Assembly (NCBI GenBank): GCA_036510735.1
Contig: DATCDK010000240.1
Coordinates: 5,653-69,652 of the forward strand
Length of the DNA: 64,000 nt
From: PALSA-607 sp036510735
Lineage (GTDB): Bacteria > Actinomycetota > Actinomycetes > Acidothermales > Acidothermaceae
Direction: 5' to 3'
Shown one piece after another: positions 51,055 through 60,015 of the stretch (its first letter is position 1; each line of letters opens with the position of its first letter). The notes under the pieces were generated by a model. The model saw only the letters and a list, made by a program, of their open reading frames with translations. It was not told the DNA's origin and did no database searches. The position numbers and the translations under genes were made by a program.

Positions 51055-52403
51055 GAGACCGAGAGGTCGATCACGACGCCGGGTTCTGGGGCGGCGACGC
51101 GCACGCAATCGCGTCCGGCTGCCTTCGCGACATAGAGCGCGGTGTCGGCTGCATCGAGCAGTCGGTGCAAGTCGCCGCCGGTCACCGAGAGTTCGCTGAC
51201 GCCGACGGAGACCGTGACACTGATCCACTCGCCGCTGTCGGCGCGCACCCGAATGTCGCGAACCTGGGTGCGCAGCCGTTCGGCGGCACCTTCGGCATCG
51301 AGCAGGTTGAGTCCAGAGAGAACCGCGCCGAACTCCTCGCCGCCGAGCCGGCCGACGAGGTCGCGTGGCCGCAGGGCTTGCGCGATGGTGCGGGCGACGG
51401 CGGCCAACACCTCATCGCCCGCGAGGTGCCCGTGCTTGTCGTTGACGGACTTGAAGTGGTCGACGTCGATCATCAAGATCGCCAGATGGTCGTTGCTGGC
51501 CGCTGCTCGTTCGACTTCGCGGCCCGCGACCTCACGCCAGTACTGCGGGTTCGCGACATCGGTGAGTAGGTCGGTGCGGACAGCTTGCCGAAGCCCACTG
51601 AACAGCTGGTGCTCGAGCAACAGCACGGGCGGCAGTAACAGCACAGCGAGCATCGGTTCGGTGGCCCACAAGACAGCAGCCAAGGTGCCGAGGCAGGCTG
51701 CGACGGCGTCGACGACCAAGCCTTCGCGGTCTTGTAAGAAGCCGCGTAGCGCTGCTGGGCCCGCGGTCATGACGACGACGGCAGCGATCAGGAGCGCATT
51801 CACGGCCCAATAGGTCAAGACAGCGAGTGCCAACGAAACGGCGGCGATGCCGCCCCTGGTGAATTGACTCGCCGTCACGTTCGTGTCCATCGTCGCGTGC
51901 AGAACGAGCCGGTGGACCAGCGAGGCGCCACCATAGGCCAGCCCCAGGGCTGCGGTGTTGTACACGCACTTGAGTAGCTGTCCGCGCCACACCCGGGCGT
52001 AGACATAGGCCCGCAACAAGACCACGGTGACCATCACGTACGCGGGCGGCAGCAGCAGCGCGATCGGCAACAGCCAGACCGCCATGAGGTCCCTCGATAC
52101 GCGGTCCTGCCGAGCCCGGGGCCAGGCGAAGCGCATCGATATCTCGGCACTGGCGACCGCCGCGAAGGCGAACGTGCCAGCAACAGCGAGCTGGTGATAG
52201 GCCGGAGCGTGCAGCGGAGCGCCTGCGAGCAGTCCCAAGATGGCCGTGGTAAGTGCCGTGAGGTATGCGGCGATGCCGGTGAGCACGACGATTCGGGCTG
52301 GCAAGGACAATTGCCAGATGCTCCACGCAGCCCAGCGTCTCTGGCGAGAAGCGCCTAAGACCGTGTTGCGTGTCACTTCTGCGGGTCTCCCGCCCTTCCT
52401 CAT
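51027..52403 (-). CDS. Membrane-anchored diguanylate cyclase (GGDEF)
   Basis: Protein of 458 residues. The first 270 residues contain about eight hydrophobic segments with no recognised sensor. The cyclase domain has LLTDVANPQYWREV, LMIDVDHFKSVNDKHGHLAG, GRLGGEEFGAVL (GGEEF, an active variant) and the RxxD inhibitory site RPRD just upstream. It lacks an EAL domain. It is the second c-di-GMP enzyme in the window, after the GGDEF-EAL protein at 33798. Confidence 0.92.
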   Translation of the reverse strand: MRKGGRPAEVTRNTVLGASRQRRWAAWSIWQLSLPARIVVLTGIAAYLTALTTAILGLLAGAPLHAPAYHQLAVAGTFAFAAVASAEISMRFAWPRARQDRVSRDLMAVWLLPIALLLPPAYVMVTVVLLRAYVYARVWRGQLLKCVYNTAALGLAYGGASLVHRLVLHATMDTNVTASQFTRGGIAAVSLALAVLTYWAVNALLIAAVVVMTAGPAALRGFLQDREGLVVDAVAACLGTLAAVLWATEPMLAVLLLPPVLLLEHQLFSGLRQAVRTDLLTDVANPQYWREVAGREVERAAASNDHLAILMIDVDHFKSVNDKHGHLAGDEVLAAVARTIAQALRPRDLVGRLGGEEFGAVLSGLNLLDAEGAAERLRTQVRDIRVRADSGEWISVTVSVGVSELSVTGGDLHRLLDAADTALYVAKAAGRDCVRVAAPEPGVVIDLSVSQASSSVEP

Positions 52404-52659
52404 GTACCTCGTCGCATCACGCCCCGCAGGCGAGGATCGGGCGCCCTGCGCTGCGGACTTTACGGGGTCTGGTCCGCCGTGTCACCGCTGTCCGGGTTAA
52501 GAATCCGGACAGAATGAGGCCGATCGCTCACAAGTGATCTCGTTTGGCGGATCAAGGCTGATCAACGGCGGTAGGGGCCGATTCGGCCGGCGGGTCGACA
52601 AGCACCCGCCTGGCACTCGCCCAGCACTTGCCCTGCGCTTGCGAGGGAGGTGATCAATC

Positions 52660-52683
52660 ATGCGCGATTGGACCTGGACGTAA
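52660..52683 (+). CDS. Possible leader peptide MRDWTWT upstream of hutH
   Basis: ATG CGC GAT TGG ACC TGG ACG TAA, encoding seven residues with two Trp, is preceded by GAGGGAGGTGATC, a near-perfect ribosome site at nine bases. No longer reading frame uses this ribosome site. The peptide is followed 47 bases later by the 14-bp hairpin, an arrangement like ribosome-mediated attenuation. Nothing else proves that it is translated. Confidence 0.5.
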   Translation: MRDWTWT

Positions 52684-52730
52684 AGAGACGAACAAGCTCA
52701 GGTACCCCGTCAGCGATTTCGCTGGCGAGT

Positions 52731-52772
52731 CTCGGGTGGCCGGATGGACCTGCCGTCGTCCGGCCACCCGAG
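52731..52772 (+). promoter_or_regulatory. Perfect 14-bp hairpin in the hut leader
   Basis: CTCGGGTGGCCGGA (52731-52744) is the exact complement of TCCGGCCACCCGAG (52759-52772) with a 14-base loop. No T-run follows, so it is not a classical intrinsic terminator; it ends 36 bases before the hutH ATG, which itself has no clear ribosome site. A role in attenuation or as a protein-binding palindrome is possible. Confidence 0.6.
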
Positions 52773-52808
52773 AGCTCAATCCGCTGCGAGCGCGGCAGAC
52801 TGTCCCCC

Positions 52809-54374
52809 ATGACGCAGACCCGCCCCATAACGACGGGCAGAGTGACCGTCGTCGCGGTTGGACAGCCGCTCGAGCCAGCCCAGGTGGTTGCCGTCGCCCG
52901 GGGTGGTGCTCGGGTCTCAGTGAGTGCTTCGGCGCTTGCCCGCGTTGCGGCGTCGCGAGCACACGTCGAGGCGCTGGCGGAGTCTGGCGAGCCCGTGTAC
53001 GGCGTTTCCACCGGATTCGGCGCGCTCGCCACCAGGCACATTGCACCTGACCTGCGCGCCCAGTTGCAGCGCTCGCTCGTTCGCTCGCATGCGGCCGGCA
53101 GTGGCGCAGAGGTCGAGCGCGAAGTTGTGCGGGCGATGATGCTGCTTCGGCTTGCGACGTTGGCGACCGGTCGCACCGGCGTCCGGCCGTTGATTGTCGA
53201 GGGGTACGCGGCGATGCTGAACGCCGGCGTCACTCCAGTGGTGTATGAGTTCGGCTCGCTTGGGTGTTCCGGTGACCTCGCGCCACTCGCGCATTGCGCG
53301 TTGGCGTTGATGGGCGAGGGTTCGGTGCGCGACGCCTCCGGCACGTTGATGCCCGCTGCTACTGCCTTGCTTGCCGCTGGCATCGAGCCCGTGGTCTTGA
53401 GCGCGAAGGAAGGTCTCGCGCTGATCAATGGCACTGACGGCATGCTGGGCATGTTGCTGCTGGCGTGTCACGACTTGTCGATGTTGGCAAAGAGCGCGGA
53501 CATTGCAGCGGCCATGAGCGTTGAGGCGATCCTGGGCACCGACGCGGTTTTCGCGGCCGACCTGCAGGCACTGCGGCCACATCCCGGCCAGGCTGCATCG
53601 GCAGCAAACCTTCGTGCTTTGCTGGCCGGCTCGCCCATCGTTGAGTCGCATCGCATTGACTGCACGCTGGTTCAGGACGCCTATTCACTGCGTTGCGCGC
53701 CGCAGGTTGCTGGGGCGTTTCGTGACACGCTCGCGCATGCGTTGACCGTCGCTGGCCGCGAGCTGGCGAGCGCGATCGACAACCCGGTCGTGCTGCCCGA
53801 CGGCCGGGTCGAGTCGAACGGAAACTTTCACGGCGCACCACTCGGCTACGTGCTCGACTTTCTTGCTATCGCGGCTGCTGACCTCGCGTCGATGTCGGAG
53901 CGGCGCAGCGACCGGTTGCTCGATGTGGCCCGCTCGCACGGACTGCCGGCGTTCCTCGCCGTTGATCCGGGCGTCGACTCGGGGCACATGATCGCGCAGT
54001 ACACGCAAGCCGCGATCGTCAGTGAGTTGAAGCGACTCGCGGTGCCGGCGAGCGTCGACTCGATCCCGTCGTCGGCGATGCAGGAGGATCACGTCTCGAT
54101 GGGCTGGTCAGCCGGTCGTAAGTTGCTGCGCTCTGTCGACGGGTTGACTCGTGTGCTTGCGATCGAAATTCTCACCGCGGCAAGGGCGTTGGACTTGCGT
54201 GCACCGCTGCTGCCCGCGCCGGGAACGGCAGCGGTGGTTGGGGCCTTGCGTACCCGCGTTGCAGGGCCGGACGTCGACCGGTGGCTGTCTCCGGAGATCG
54301 AGGCCGCGGTCGAGTTGACCCGTGCAGGGGTATTCGTGGACGCCGCTGAGTCTGTGATCGGAGAGCTGTCTTGA
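52809..54374 (+). CDS. hutH: Histidine ammonia-lyase
   Basis: Enzyme of 521 residues that deaminates histidine to urocanate, using the MIO group made from three backbone residues. The MIO tripeptide reads Cys153-Ser154-Gly155 in FGSLGCSGDLAPLAHCAL rather than the common Ala-Ser-Gly; Cys at this place is, as far as I recall, accepted in actinobacterial HutH. Other signatures are VYGVSTGFGALATR with the catalytic Tyr, QDAYSLRCAPQV and SIPSSAMQEDHVSMGW. I chose ATG 52809 by homology with the usual HutH N-terminus; no good ribosome site is seen. It is the first structural gene of hutH-hutU-M20-hutF-hutI. Confidence 0.93.
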   Translation: MTQTRPITTGRVTVVAVGQPLEPAQVVAVARGGARVSVSASALARVAASRAHVEALAESGEPVYGVSTGFGALATRHIAPDLRAQLQRSLVRSHAAGSGAEVEREVVRAMMLLRLATLATGRTGVRPLIVEGYAAMLNAGVTPVVYEFGSLGCSGDLAPLAHCALALMGEGSVRDASGTLMPAATALLAAGIEPVVLSAKEGLALINGTDGMLGMLLLACHDLSMLAKSADIAAAMSVEAILGTDAVFAADLQALRPHPGQAASAANLRALLAGSPIVESHRIDCTLVQDAYSLRCAPQVAGAFRDTLAHALTVAGRELASAIDNPVVLPDGRVESNGNFHGAPLGYVLDFLAIAAADLASMSERRSDRLLDVARSHGLPAFLAVDPGVDSGHMIAQYTQAAIVSELKRLAVPASVDSIPSSAMQEDHVSMGWSAGRKLLRSVDGLTRVLAIEILTAARALDLRAPLLPAPGTAAVVGALRTRVAGPDVDRWLSPEIEAAVELTRAGVFVDAAESVIGELS

Positions 54375-54387
54375 TAGGAACGCGGTC

Positions 54388-56097
54388 ATGAGCGGACCTC
54401 GCCCGGTGCAGGCGCCGCGCGGAACCACCCTGTCGTGTCTTGGCTGGCCGCAGGAAGCCGCGATGCGGATGCTGATGAACAACCTCGATCCTGCCGTCGC
54501 CGAACGTCCCGACGACCTCGTCGTCTATGGCGGTACCGGGAAGGCTGCGCGCGATTGGAATTCGTTCGACGCGATCGTGCGTACGCTGCAGACCTTGAAG
54601 GACGACGAGACGATGCTCGTGCAGTCGGGTCGACCGGTCGGCGTGATGCGCACACATGAATGGGCGCCGCGGGTTTTGATCGCCAACTCCAACCTGGTCG
54701 GTGATTGGGCGACGTGGCCGGAGTTCCGGCGGCTCGAGCACCTCGGGCTGACTATGTACGGGCAGATGACAGCGGGTTCGTGGATCTACATCGGCACGCA
54801 GGGAATCCTGCAAGGCACTTACGAGACCTTCGCCGCCGTTGCTGCGAAGAGGTTCGGGGGCACGCTGGCCGGGACGCTGACATTGACTGGCGGCTGCGGT
54901 GGGATGGGTGGTGCGCAACCACTCGCAGTCACGATGAACGGCGGCGCGGTCATCGTCGTCGACGTTGACCCGGGTCGGCTGGAGCGACGTGTTTCGCAGC
55001 GTTATCTCGACGAGTGGACCGCAGACATCGACGTTGCGCTGGAGCGCGCGTTGGCCGCGAAACGCGATGGGCGGGCGCTGTCGGTTGGGCTCGTCGGCAA
55101 CTGTGCTTTTGTTTTTCCTGAGTTGCTGCGACGTGGGATACCGATCGACATCGTGACTGACCAGACCTCGGCACATGACCCACTGTCGTACCTGCCCGAG
55201 GGCATCGACATCGCCGACTGGCATGACTACGCGGAAGCCAAGCCGGAGGAGTTCACCGACCGCGCTCGCACGTCGATGGCCATGCAGGTCGAGGCAATGG
55301 TCGGCTTCATGGATGCCGGTGCCGAGGTCTTCGACTACGGCAACTCCATTCGCGGCGAGGCCCAGCTCGCCGGATATGAACGCGCGTTCGCGTTCCCCGG
55401 GTTCGTGCCGGCCTACATCAGGCCGCTCTTCTGTGAAGGCAAGGGACCGTTTCGGTGGGCCGCGCTGTCGGGCGACCCGGCCGACATCGCGGTCACGGAT
55501 CGCGCGGTGCTTGAACTGTTCCCCGACAACGAGCCGCTCGAGCGGTGGATTCGATCGGCTCAGGAGAAGGTCGCTTTCCAGGGCTTGCCCGCGCGTATCT
55601 GCTGGCTCGGTTACGGAGAACGCCACCTCGCTGGCCTGCGCTTCAACGAGCTGGTAGCGCGGGGCGAGATCAGCGCGCCCATCGTGATCGGGCGCGACCA
55701 TCTCGACGCAGGATCGGTTGCCTCGCCTTACCGCGAGACCGAAGCAATGGCCGACGGGTCCGACGCGATCGCCGACTGGCCACTTCTGAACGCGCTGGTC
55801 AATACGGCGTCGGGTGCGTCATGGGTATCGATCCATCATGGTGGCGGCGTCGGCATCGGTCGATCGATTCACGCGGGGCAAGTGAGTGTCGCCGACGGCA
55901 CACCGTTGGCCGCACAGAAACTCGAACGAGTACTGACGAACGACCCGGGTATGGGCGTGATCCGTCATGTCGACGCCGGGTACGAACTGGCGAACGAGGT
56001 TGCGGTGCAACGCGGGGTGCGGATTCCCATGCACGAGGGTTCAGTGCACGAGGGTTCCGTGCAGGAAGATCTAATGCACGAATCCGCACCCGAGTGA
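54388..56097 (+). CDS. hutU: Urocanate hydratase
   Basis: NAD-dependent enzyme of 569 residues converting urocanate to imidazolonepropionate. Typical parts are LVVYGGTGKAARDWNSFDAI, the NAD-binding LTGGCGGMGGAQPLAVTMNG, VFDYGNSIRGEAQLAG and SIHHGGGVGIGRSIHAG. The last 25 residues carry an unusual short repeat of HEGSV before the stop (56033-56062), not a family feature I know. It begins 13 bases after hutH and overlaps the next start by four bases. Confidence 0.95.
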   Translation: MSGPRPVQAPRGTTLSCLGWPQEAAMRMLMNNLDPAVAERPDDLVVYGGTGKAARDWNSFDAIVRTLQTLKDDETMLVQSGRPVGVMRTHEWAPRVLIANSNLVGDWATWPEFRRLEHLGLTMYGQMTAGSWIYIGTQGILQGTYETFAAVAAKRFGGTLAGTLTLTGGCGGMGGAQPLAVTMNGGAVIVVDVDPGRLERRVSQRYLDEWTADIDVALERALAAKRDGRALSVGLVGNCAFVFPELLRRGIPIDIVTDQTSAHDPLSYLPEGIDIADWHDYAEAKPEEFTDRARTSMAMQVEAMVGFMDAGAEVFDYGNSIRGEAQLAGYERAFAFPGFVPAYIRPLFCEGKGPFRWAALSGDPADIAVTDRAVLELFPDNEPLERWIRSAQEKVAFQGLPARICWLGYGERHLAGLRFNELVARGEISAPIVIGRDHLDAGSVASPYRETEAMADGSDAIADWPLLNALVNTASGASWVSIHHGGGVGIGRSIHAGQVSVADGTPLAAQKLERVLTNDPGMGVIRHVDAGYELANEVAVQRGVRIPMHEGSVHEGSVQEDLMHESAPE

Positions 56098-57404
56098 GCG
56101 TCCCTATCCCAGTGAATGCGGTGGCCGCCGACGTTGGTGACACGTTCGACCGGCTCTGGTCGGAGTTGCTGCCGATCGGTCGCTCGTCTTCAGGGGGCTA
56201 CCGCAGATTCGCCTGGAACGACGCTGACCTTGCCGCTCGGTCGTGGTTCTCCTCTGCCGCCAGTGCACGGGGCCTTGATGTGCAGACCGATCGCAACGGC
56301 AATCTGTGGGCGTGGTGGTTGCCGACCGGTTGGTCGGGTGAGCCGCGGGACGCGTTTGTCAGCGGGTCGCACCTCGATTCGGTGCCGGACGGCGGTGCGT
56401 TCGATGGTCCGCTAGGAGTGGTCTCCGCGCTGTGCGCGATCGGCGTGCTTCGCAGTCGTGGAGTGCAGCCGTTGCGGCCGATAGCTGTTGTCGTATTCGC
56501 CGACGAGGAGGGCGCCCGCTTCGGAGTGGCATGCGCTGGGTCGCGGCTGGCGACGGGCGCGCTGGAACCTTCGGCGGCGCGGGGCCTTACCGATATCGAC
56601 GGGGTGAGTCTCGACGACGCGATGCGTCGCGCTGGTGTTGACACCACGCAGCTAGGCCGCGACGACGAAACTCTGCGCAGGGTTGGCGTCTTCGTGGAGC
56701 TGCATATCGAGCAGGGCCAAGCACTGGTCGATCTCGACGCGCCGCTAGGGATCGGCACGAGTATCTGGCCACACGGGCGATGGCGCTTCTCCTTCGAGGG
56801 CGAGGCAAACCACGCTGGTACCACGCGAATGACCGACCGACGCGACCCGATGCTGCCGTTCGCCGCAGCAGTTATTGCAGCTCGCATACTCGCCACTAAG
56901 CAAGGTGGCGTCGCAACGTTCGGTCGCGTGCACGTCCAGCCGAACGGCACGAACGCGATCCCATCGTCGGTGACGGGGTGGCTCGACGCGCGCGGGCCAG
57001 ACCAGGCGGTTGTGGACGCGATCGTCAGTGGGGTCTCGGCGAACGCGCACGCACGCGCGGCTGCCGAGCGGGTGGAGCTCGCCGTGACAGCTGAGTCGGT
57101 CTCGGCGGTCGTCGAGTTCTCAGCCGACGCGAATGCACGCTTACATCGGGTGCTCGACTCGGTGGCCGGTGTCGGTCCCGTGGTTGGTGTCGGTCGGGTA
57201 CCGGACCTCGGGACGGGTGCCGGACACGATGCCGGTGTGCTGTCGTCCATGGTCCCCACGGCGATGCTCTTCGTGCGTAATCCGACCGGTGTCTCACACT
57301 CGCCGACAGAGTTCGCCGAACGTGCCGACTGCCTTGTAGGTGTCGAGGCGCTTGCGGCTGTGATGGCCGATTGGGTCAGCACTCCGCCGGTCGAGGCGAG
57401 CTGA
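56094..57404 (+). CDS. M20-family amidohydrolase (allantoate/N-carbamoyl amino acid hydrolase-like)
   Basis: Zinc hydrolase of 436 residues in the AllC/HyuC branch. Metal-site motifs are FVSGSHLDSVPDGGAFDGPL (His, Asp), FADEEGARFGVACAGSRL (Glu pair), FVELHIEQGQAL and LGTGAGHDAGVLS. Inside a hut operon that goes through HutF, the missing step is hydrolysis of N-formyl-L-glutamate, normally by HutG, of which there is no copy here. This N-acyl amino acid hydrolase is a reasonable substitute, as inference. GTG 56094 overlaps the hutU stop as GTGA. Confidence 0.85.
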   Translation: MSVPIPVNAVAADVGDTFDRLWSELLPIGRSSSGGYRRFAWNDADLAARSWFSSAASARGLDVQTDRNGNLWAWWLPTGWSGEPRDAFVSGSHLDSVPDGGAFDGPLGVVSALCAIGVLRSRGVQPLRPIAVVVFADEEGARFGVACAGSRLATGALEPSAARGLTDIDGVSLDDAMRRAGVDTTQLGRDDETLRRVGVFVELHIEQGQALVDLDAPLGIGTSIWPHGRWRFSFEGEANHAGTTRMTDRRDPMLPFAAAVIAARILATKQGGVATFGRVHVQPNGTNAIPSSVTGWLDARGPDQAVVDAIVSGVSANAHARAAAERVELAVTAESVSAVVEFSADANARLHRVLDSVAGVGPVVGVGRVPDLGTGAGHDAGVLSSMVPTAMLFVRNPTGVSHSPTEFAERADCLVGVEALAAVMADWVSTPPVEAS

Positions 57405-57406
57405 CA

Positions 57407-58735
57407 ATGCCATCGTGGTGGTGTGAGAACGCATGGCTGCCTCCGGGTCGGGTAGCGCCTCGCGTTTTCGTCACCGTGACCGACGGCCGCATCATCGGTA
57501 TCGAGGAAGGCGTCGACCCTCCGCCAACTGCGCAGCGATTGACCGGATTGGTGATTCCGGGTCTTGCGAATGTGCACTCGCACGCATTCCATCGCGCGCT
57601 ACGTGGCCGAACGCAGGCGGGGCGCGGTGACTTCTGGACGTGGCGCGAACAGATGTACGCCGTGGCGAATCGGCTCGATCCGGAGAACTACTTGGCGCTC
57701 GCCCGGGCCACTTACGCCGAGATGGCGTTGGCCGGCATTACGTGCGTCGGCGAGTTCCACTACGCGCACCATCAGCCTGGCGGCGTTCCGTACTCCGACC
57801 CAAACGCCATGGGCGCCGCGCTGATCGAAGCGGCGGCACAAGTCGGCGTCCGGTTGACGTTGCTTGATACCTGTTACTTGGCAGGCGGAGTAGGCGAACC
57901 GCTGTTGCCCGTACAAGAGCGCTTTAGTGACGGCGACGCCGCTGGATGGGCTGCTCGGGTGAGCTCGCTTCATGGCAGCGCACCACACGTGCGCATCGGC
58001 GCGGCGATCCACTCGGTGCGCGCGGTGCCAGCGGATCAACTTGGCGAGGTTGCTGACTGGGCGCGCGCACGCGCCGTCCCGCTTCATTTCCATTTATCTG
58101 AACAGCGTGCCGAAAATGACGCGTGCATCGAGCGGTATGGCGTCACTCCTACTCAGCTGCTCGCCGACTTGGGTGCGTTGGGTGCGGCAGCGACGGCCGT
58201 GCATGCAACGCATCTGACCGCCGACGACATTGCGTTACTTGCGTCGAGTTCGACAGGCGTATGTCTGTGCCCGACGACCGAACGCGATCTCGCCGATGGA
58301 ATCGGTCCGGCGGGTGCGTTGGCGGCAGCTGGTGTGGCGCTGTCGGTTGGTTCCGACGGGCAGTCAGTCATTGACCTGTTCGAGGAGGCTCGGGGGATCG
58401 AGCTTGATGAGCGGTCGGCTACTTACTCGCGCGGGACCTTCACGGCCGGCGCGCTGCTCGATTCGATGACGGTCGCTGGGCATCGCGCATTGGGCTGGCC
58501 GGACGCCGGCCAACTGGCCGTTGGCGAGCGTGCTGACCTGGTAGCGGTTGATCTGGCGTCGCGACGTACTGCGGGCGGCGGGGCTACGGCAGAGTCGGTC
58601 GTCTTCGCTGCCACGGCGTCGGACGTAACAGACGTCGTCATCGACGGAAACGTTGTCGTGAAGGACCGTGAGCATGTTCGTCTGGGTGACATCGGTGCAG
58701 CGCTGCAGTCTGCGATCGATGCGGTGATTCGATGA
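57407..58735 (+). CDS. hutF: Formimidoylglutamate deiminase
   Basis: Amidohydrolase of 442 residues that converts N-formimino-L-glutamate to N-formyl-L-glutamate and ammonia. It has the metal-binding IPGLANVHSHAFHRALRGRT, ITCVGEFHYAHHQPGG, the LHFHLSEQRAENDA strand, VHATHLTADD and SVGSDGQSVIDLFEEAR, all as in HutF. ATG 57407 lies just after the M20 stop with a GAGG site. Its presence sets the operon on the formylglutamate route rather than the direct HutG formimidase route. Confidence 0.93.
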   Translation: MPSWWCENAWLPPGRVAPRVFVTVTDGRIIGIEEGVDPPPTAQRLTGLVIPGLANVHSHAFHRALRGRTQAGRGDFWTWREQMYAVANRLDPENYLALARATYAEMALAGITCVGEFHYAHHQPGGVPYSDPNAMGAALIEAAAQVGVRLTLLDTCYLAGGVGEPLLPVQERFSDGDAAGWAARVSSLHGSAPHVRIGAAIHSVRAVPADQLGEVADWARARAVPLHFHLSEQRAENDACIERYGVTPTQLLADLGALGAAATAVHATHLTADDIALLASSSTGVCLCPTTERDLADGIGPAGALAAAGVALSVGSDGQSVIDLFEEARGIELDERSATYSRGTFTAGALLDSMTVAGHRALGWPDAGQLAVGERADLVAVDLASRRTAGGGATAESVVFAATASDVTDVVIDGNVVVKDREHVRLGDIGAALQSAIDAVIR

Positions 58736-59895
58736 CAACAACGCTCGTCGACAACATCGGGTTACTCGTCACCAACGACCCAGGCGATGGTGATGGCTCG
58801 GCGCTTGGCATCGTGCGTGATGCCGCGATGGTTATCGAAGCCGATCGCGTGGTGTGGGTCGGCCGCCGGGCTCAGGCTCCCTCTGCGGATACACGTGTTG
58901 ACCTAGATCGACAGACGGTGGTGCCGGGCTTCGTCGACAGCCATAGTCATCTGATCTTCGCCTCCGACCGCGCCGACGAGTTCGCCTCGCGAATGGCTGG
59001 AACCCCTTACGCCGCGGGCGGTATCGCGGCGACCTTGATTGCTACTCGTGAGGCGAGCGATGAGACGCTCCGCTCCAACGCTTCGCGGCTGCTTGCCGAG
59101 ATGGTTTCGTCCGGCACGACGACTGTCGAGATCAAGAGCGGATACGGACTCACGACGGATGACGAGGTGCGCGGTCTCGCGATCGCGCAGTCGCTGACAG
59201 CTGAGTCAACGTTCCTGGGCGCCCACGTCGTACCAATCGAATACCAGGGCCGCCGCGACGATTACGTGTCACTCGTCGCTGGTCCGATGCTCGATGCGTG
59301 CGCCCCTGGTACGCGGTGGGTCGACGTGTTCTGCGATCGGGGTGCGTTTTCCGTCGACGAGGCGCGGACGATTCTGCAGGCGGGGATTGCGGATGGACTG
59401 TTGCCGCGCCTGCACGCACATCAGTTGGAGAGAACGGGCGCGGTGCAACTCGGCGTCGAGCTTGATGCGGCTTCGGTTGACCACTGCAATTACATGAGCG
59501 AAGCGGACGTCGAAGCGCTCGCGGGATCTGCGACCGTCGCGACGGTGTTGCCGGGCGCCGACTTTTCGACTCGCAGTGTGTATGCAGATGCGCGGCGAAT
59601 GATCGATGCCGGTGTGGTGGTGGCTTTGGCGACGGATTGCAACCCCGGGTCTTCGTATACGACGAGCATGCCGTTTTGCATTGCCGTCGCGGTTCGTGAC
59701 ATGCATCTGACGCCGGCCGAGGCGTTGTGGGCGGCGACCGCCGGTGGTGCACGCGCGTTGCGTCGCGACGACATCGGTGTTTTGTCTGTGGGTAAGCGAG
59801 CTGACTTCGCGGTGATTGCAGCGCCGTCCTACGTGCACCTCGCCTATCGACCAGGAGTAGCGCTCGTCACCGCAACGTGGAAGTCCGGTACTTAG
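58732..59895 (+). CDS. hutI: Imidazolonepropionase
   Basis: Amidohydrolase of 387 residues that opens imidazolone-5-propionate to N-formimino-L-glutamate. Signatures are VVPGFVDSHSHLIFASDRAD, TTVEIKSGYGLTTDDE, LRLHAHQLERTG-like and ALATDCNPGSSYTTSMP. ATG 58732 overlaps the hutF stop by four bases, so it is the final gene of the operon. Confidence 0.95.
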   Translation: MTTTLVDNIGLLVTNDPGDGDGSALGIVRDAAMVIEADRVVWVGRRAQAPSADTRVDLDRQTVVPGFVDSHSHLIFASDRADEFASRMAGTPYAAGGIAATLIATREASDETLRSNASRLLAEMVSSGTTTVEIKSGYGLTTDDEVRGLAIAQSLTAESTFLGAHVVPIEYQGRRDDYVSLVAGPMLDACAPGTRWVDVFCDRGAFSVDEARTILQAGIADGLLPRLHAHQLERTGAVQLGVELDAASVDHCNYMSEADVEALAGSATVATVLPGADFSTRSVYADARRMIDAGVVVALATDCNPGSSYTTSMPFCIAVAVRDMHLTPAEALWAATAGGARALRRDDIGVLSVGKRADFAVIAAPSYVHLAYRPGVALVTATWKSGT

Positions 59896-59928
59896 CTCGC
59901 ATACACGCACGGATCGCTTCATTCGTGT

Positions 59929-59957
59929 TGTGCACAGGCTTGCGAGTTCGTGCACAG
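59929..59957 (+). repeat. Direct repeat of TGTGCACAG-like sites
   Basis: GTGCACAG occurs at 59930-59937 and 59950-59957, 20 bases apart (about two helical turns), in the 120-base gap between hutI and the HNH gene. GTGCAC is itself palindromic, so paired protein binding is possible. No terminator is evident in the gap. Confidence 0.45.
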
Positions 59958-60015
59958 ATTCGAGGGTGTCTGCGGGTTGGCGGAAAGTGTCGGTGGTCAC
60001 GGATAGCTTCGTTGC

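Larger units (their letters stand above)
52404..52808. other. 405-bp leader region upstream of the hut operon
   Basis: No conventional gene fits this stretch. It contains a 7-bp perfect stem GGCGGGT/ACCCGCC at 52589-52610, a strong ribosome site with a 7-codon ORF at 52660-52683, a small CAGCGA/TCGCTG hairpin around 52711-52724, and a perfect 14-bp hairpin at 52731-52772, before hutH at 52809. The left half, next to the diguanylate cyclase start, shows no structure I can name. Confidence 0.6.

Noticed and set aside
52404..52660. A c-di-GMP riboswitch or T-box before the hut leader
   Set aside because: Tempting because a diguanylate cyclase gene is adjacent, but I could not find the conserved core sequences or a T-box bulge, and the cyclase is on the other strand.
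52660..52772. A classical trp-operon attenuator
   Set aside because: There are two Trp codons in a leader ORF, but the downstream genes are hut, the hairpin lacks a T-run, and no alternative antiterminator pairing was found. It is kept only as an attenuator-like finding.
54172..55701. 509-codon minus-strand frame opposite hutH/hutU
   Set aside because: Antisense to well-conserved hutU; translation is Arg/His-rich and without domains.
56198..57592. 464-codon minus-strand frame opposite the M20 gene
   Set aside because: Antisense to the M20 hydrolase, Ser/Arg/Thr-rich low-complexity translation.
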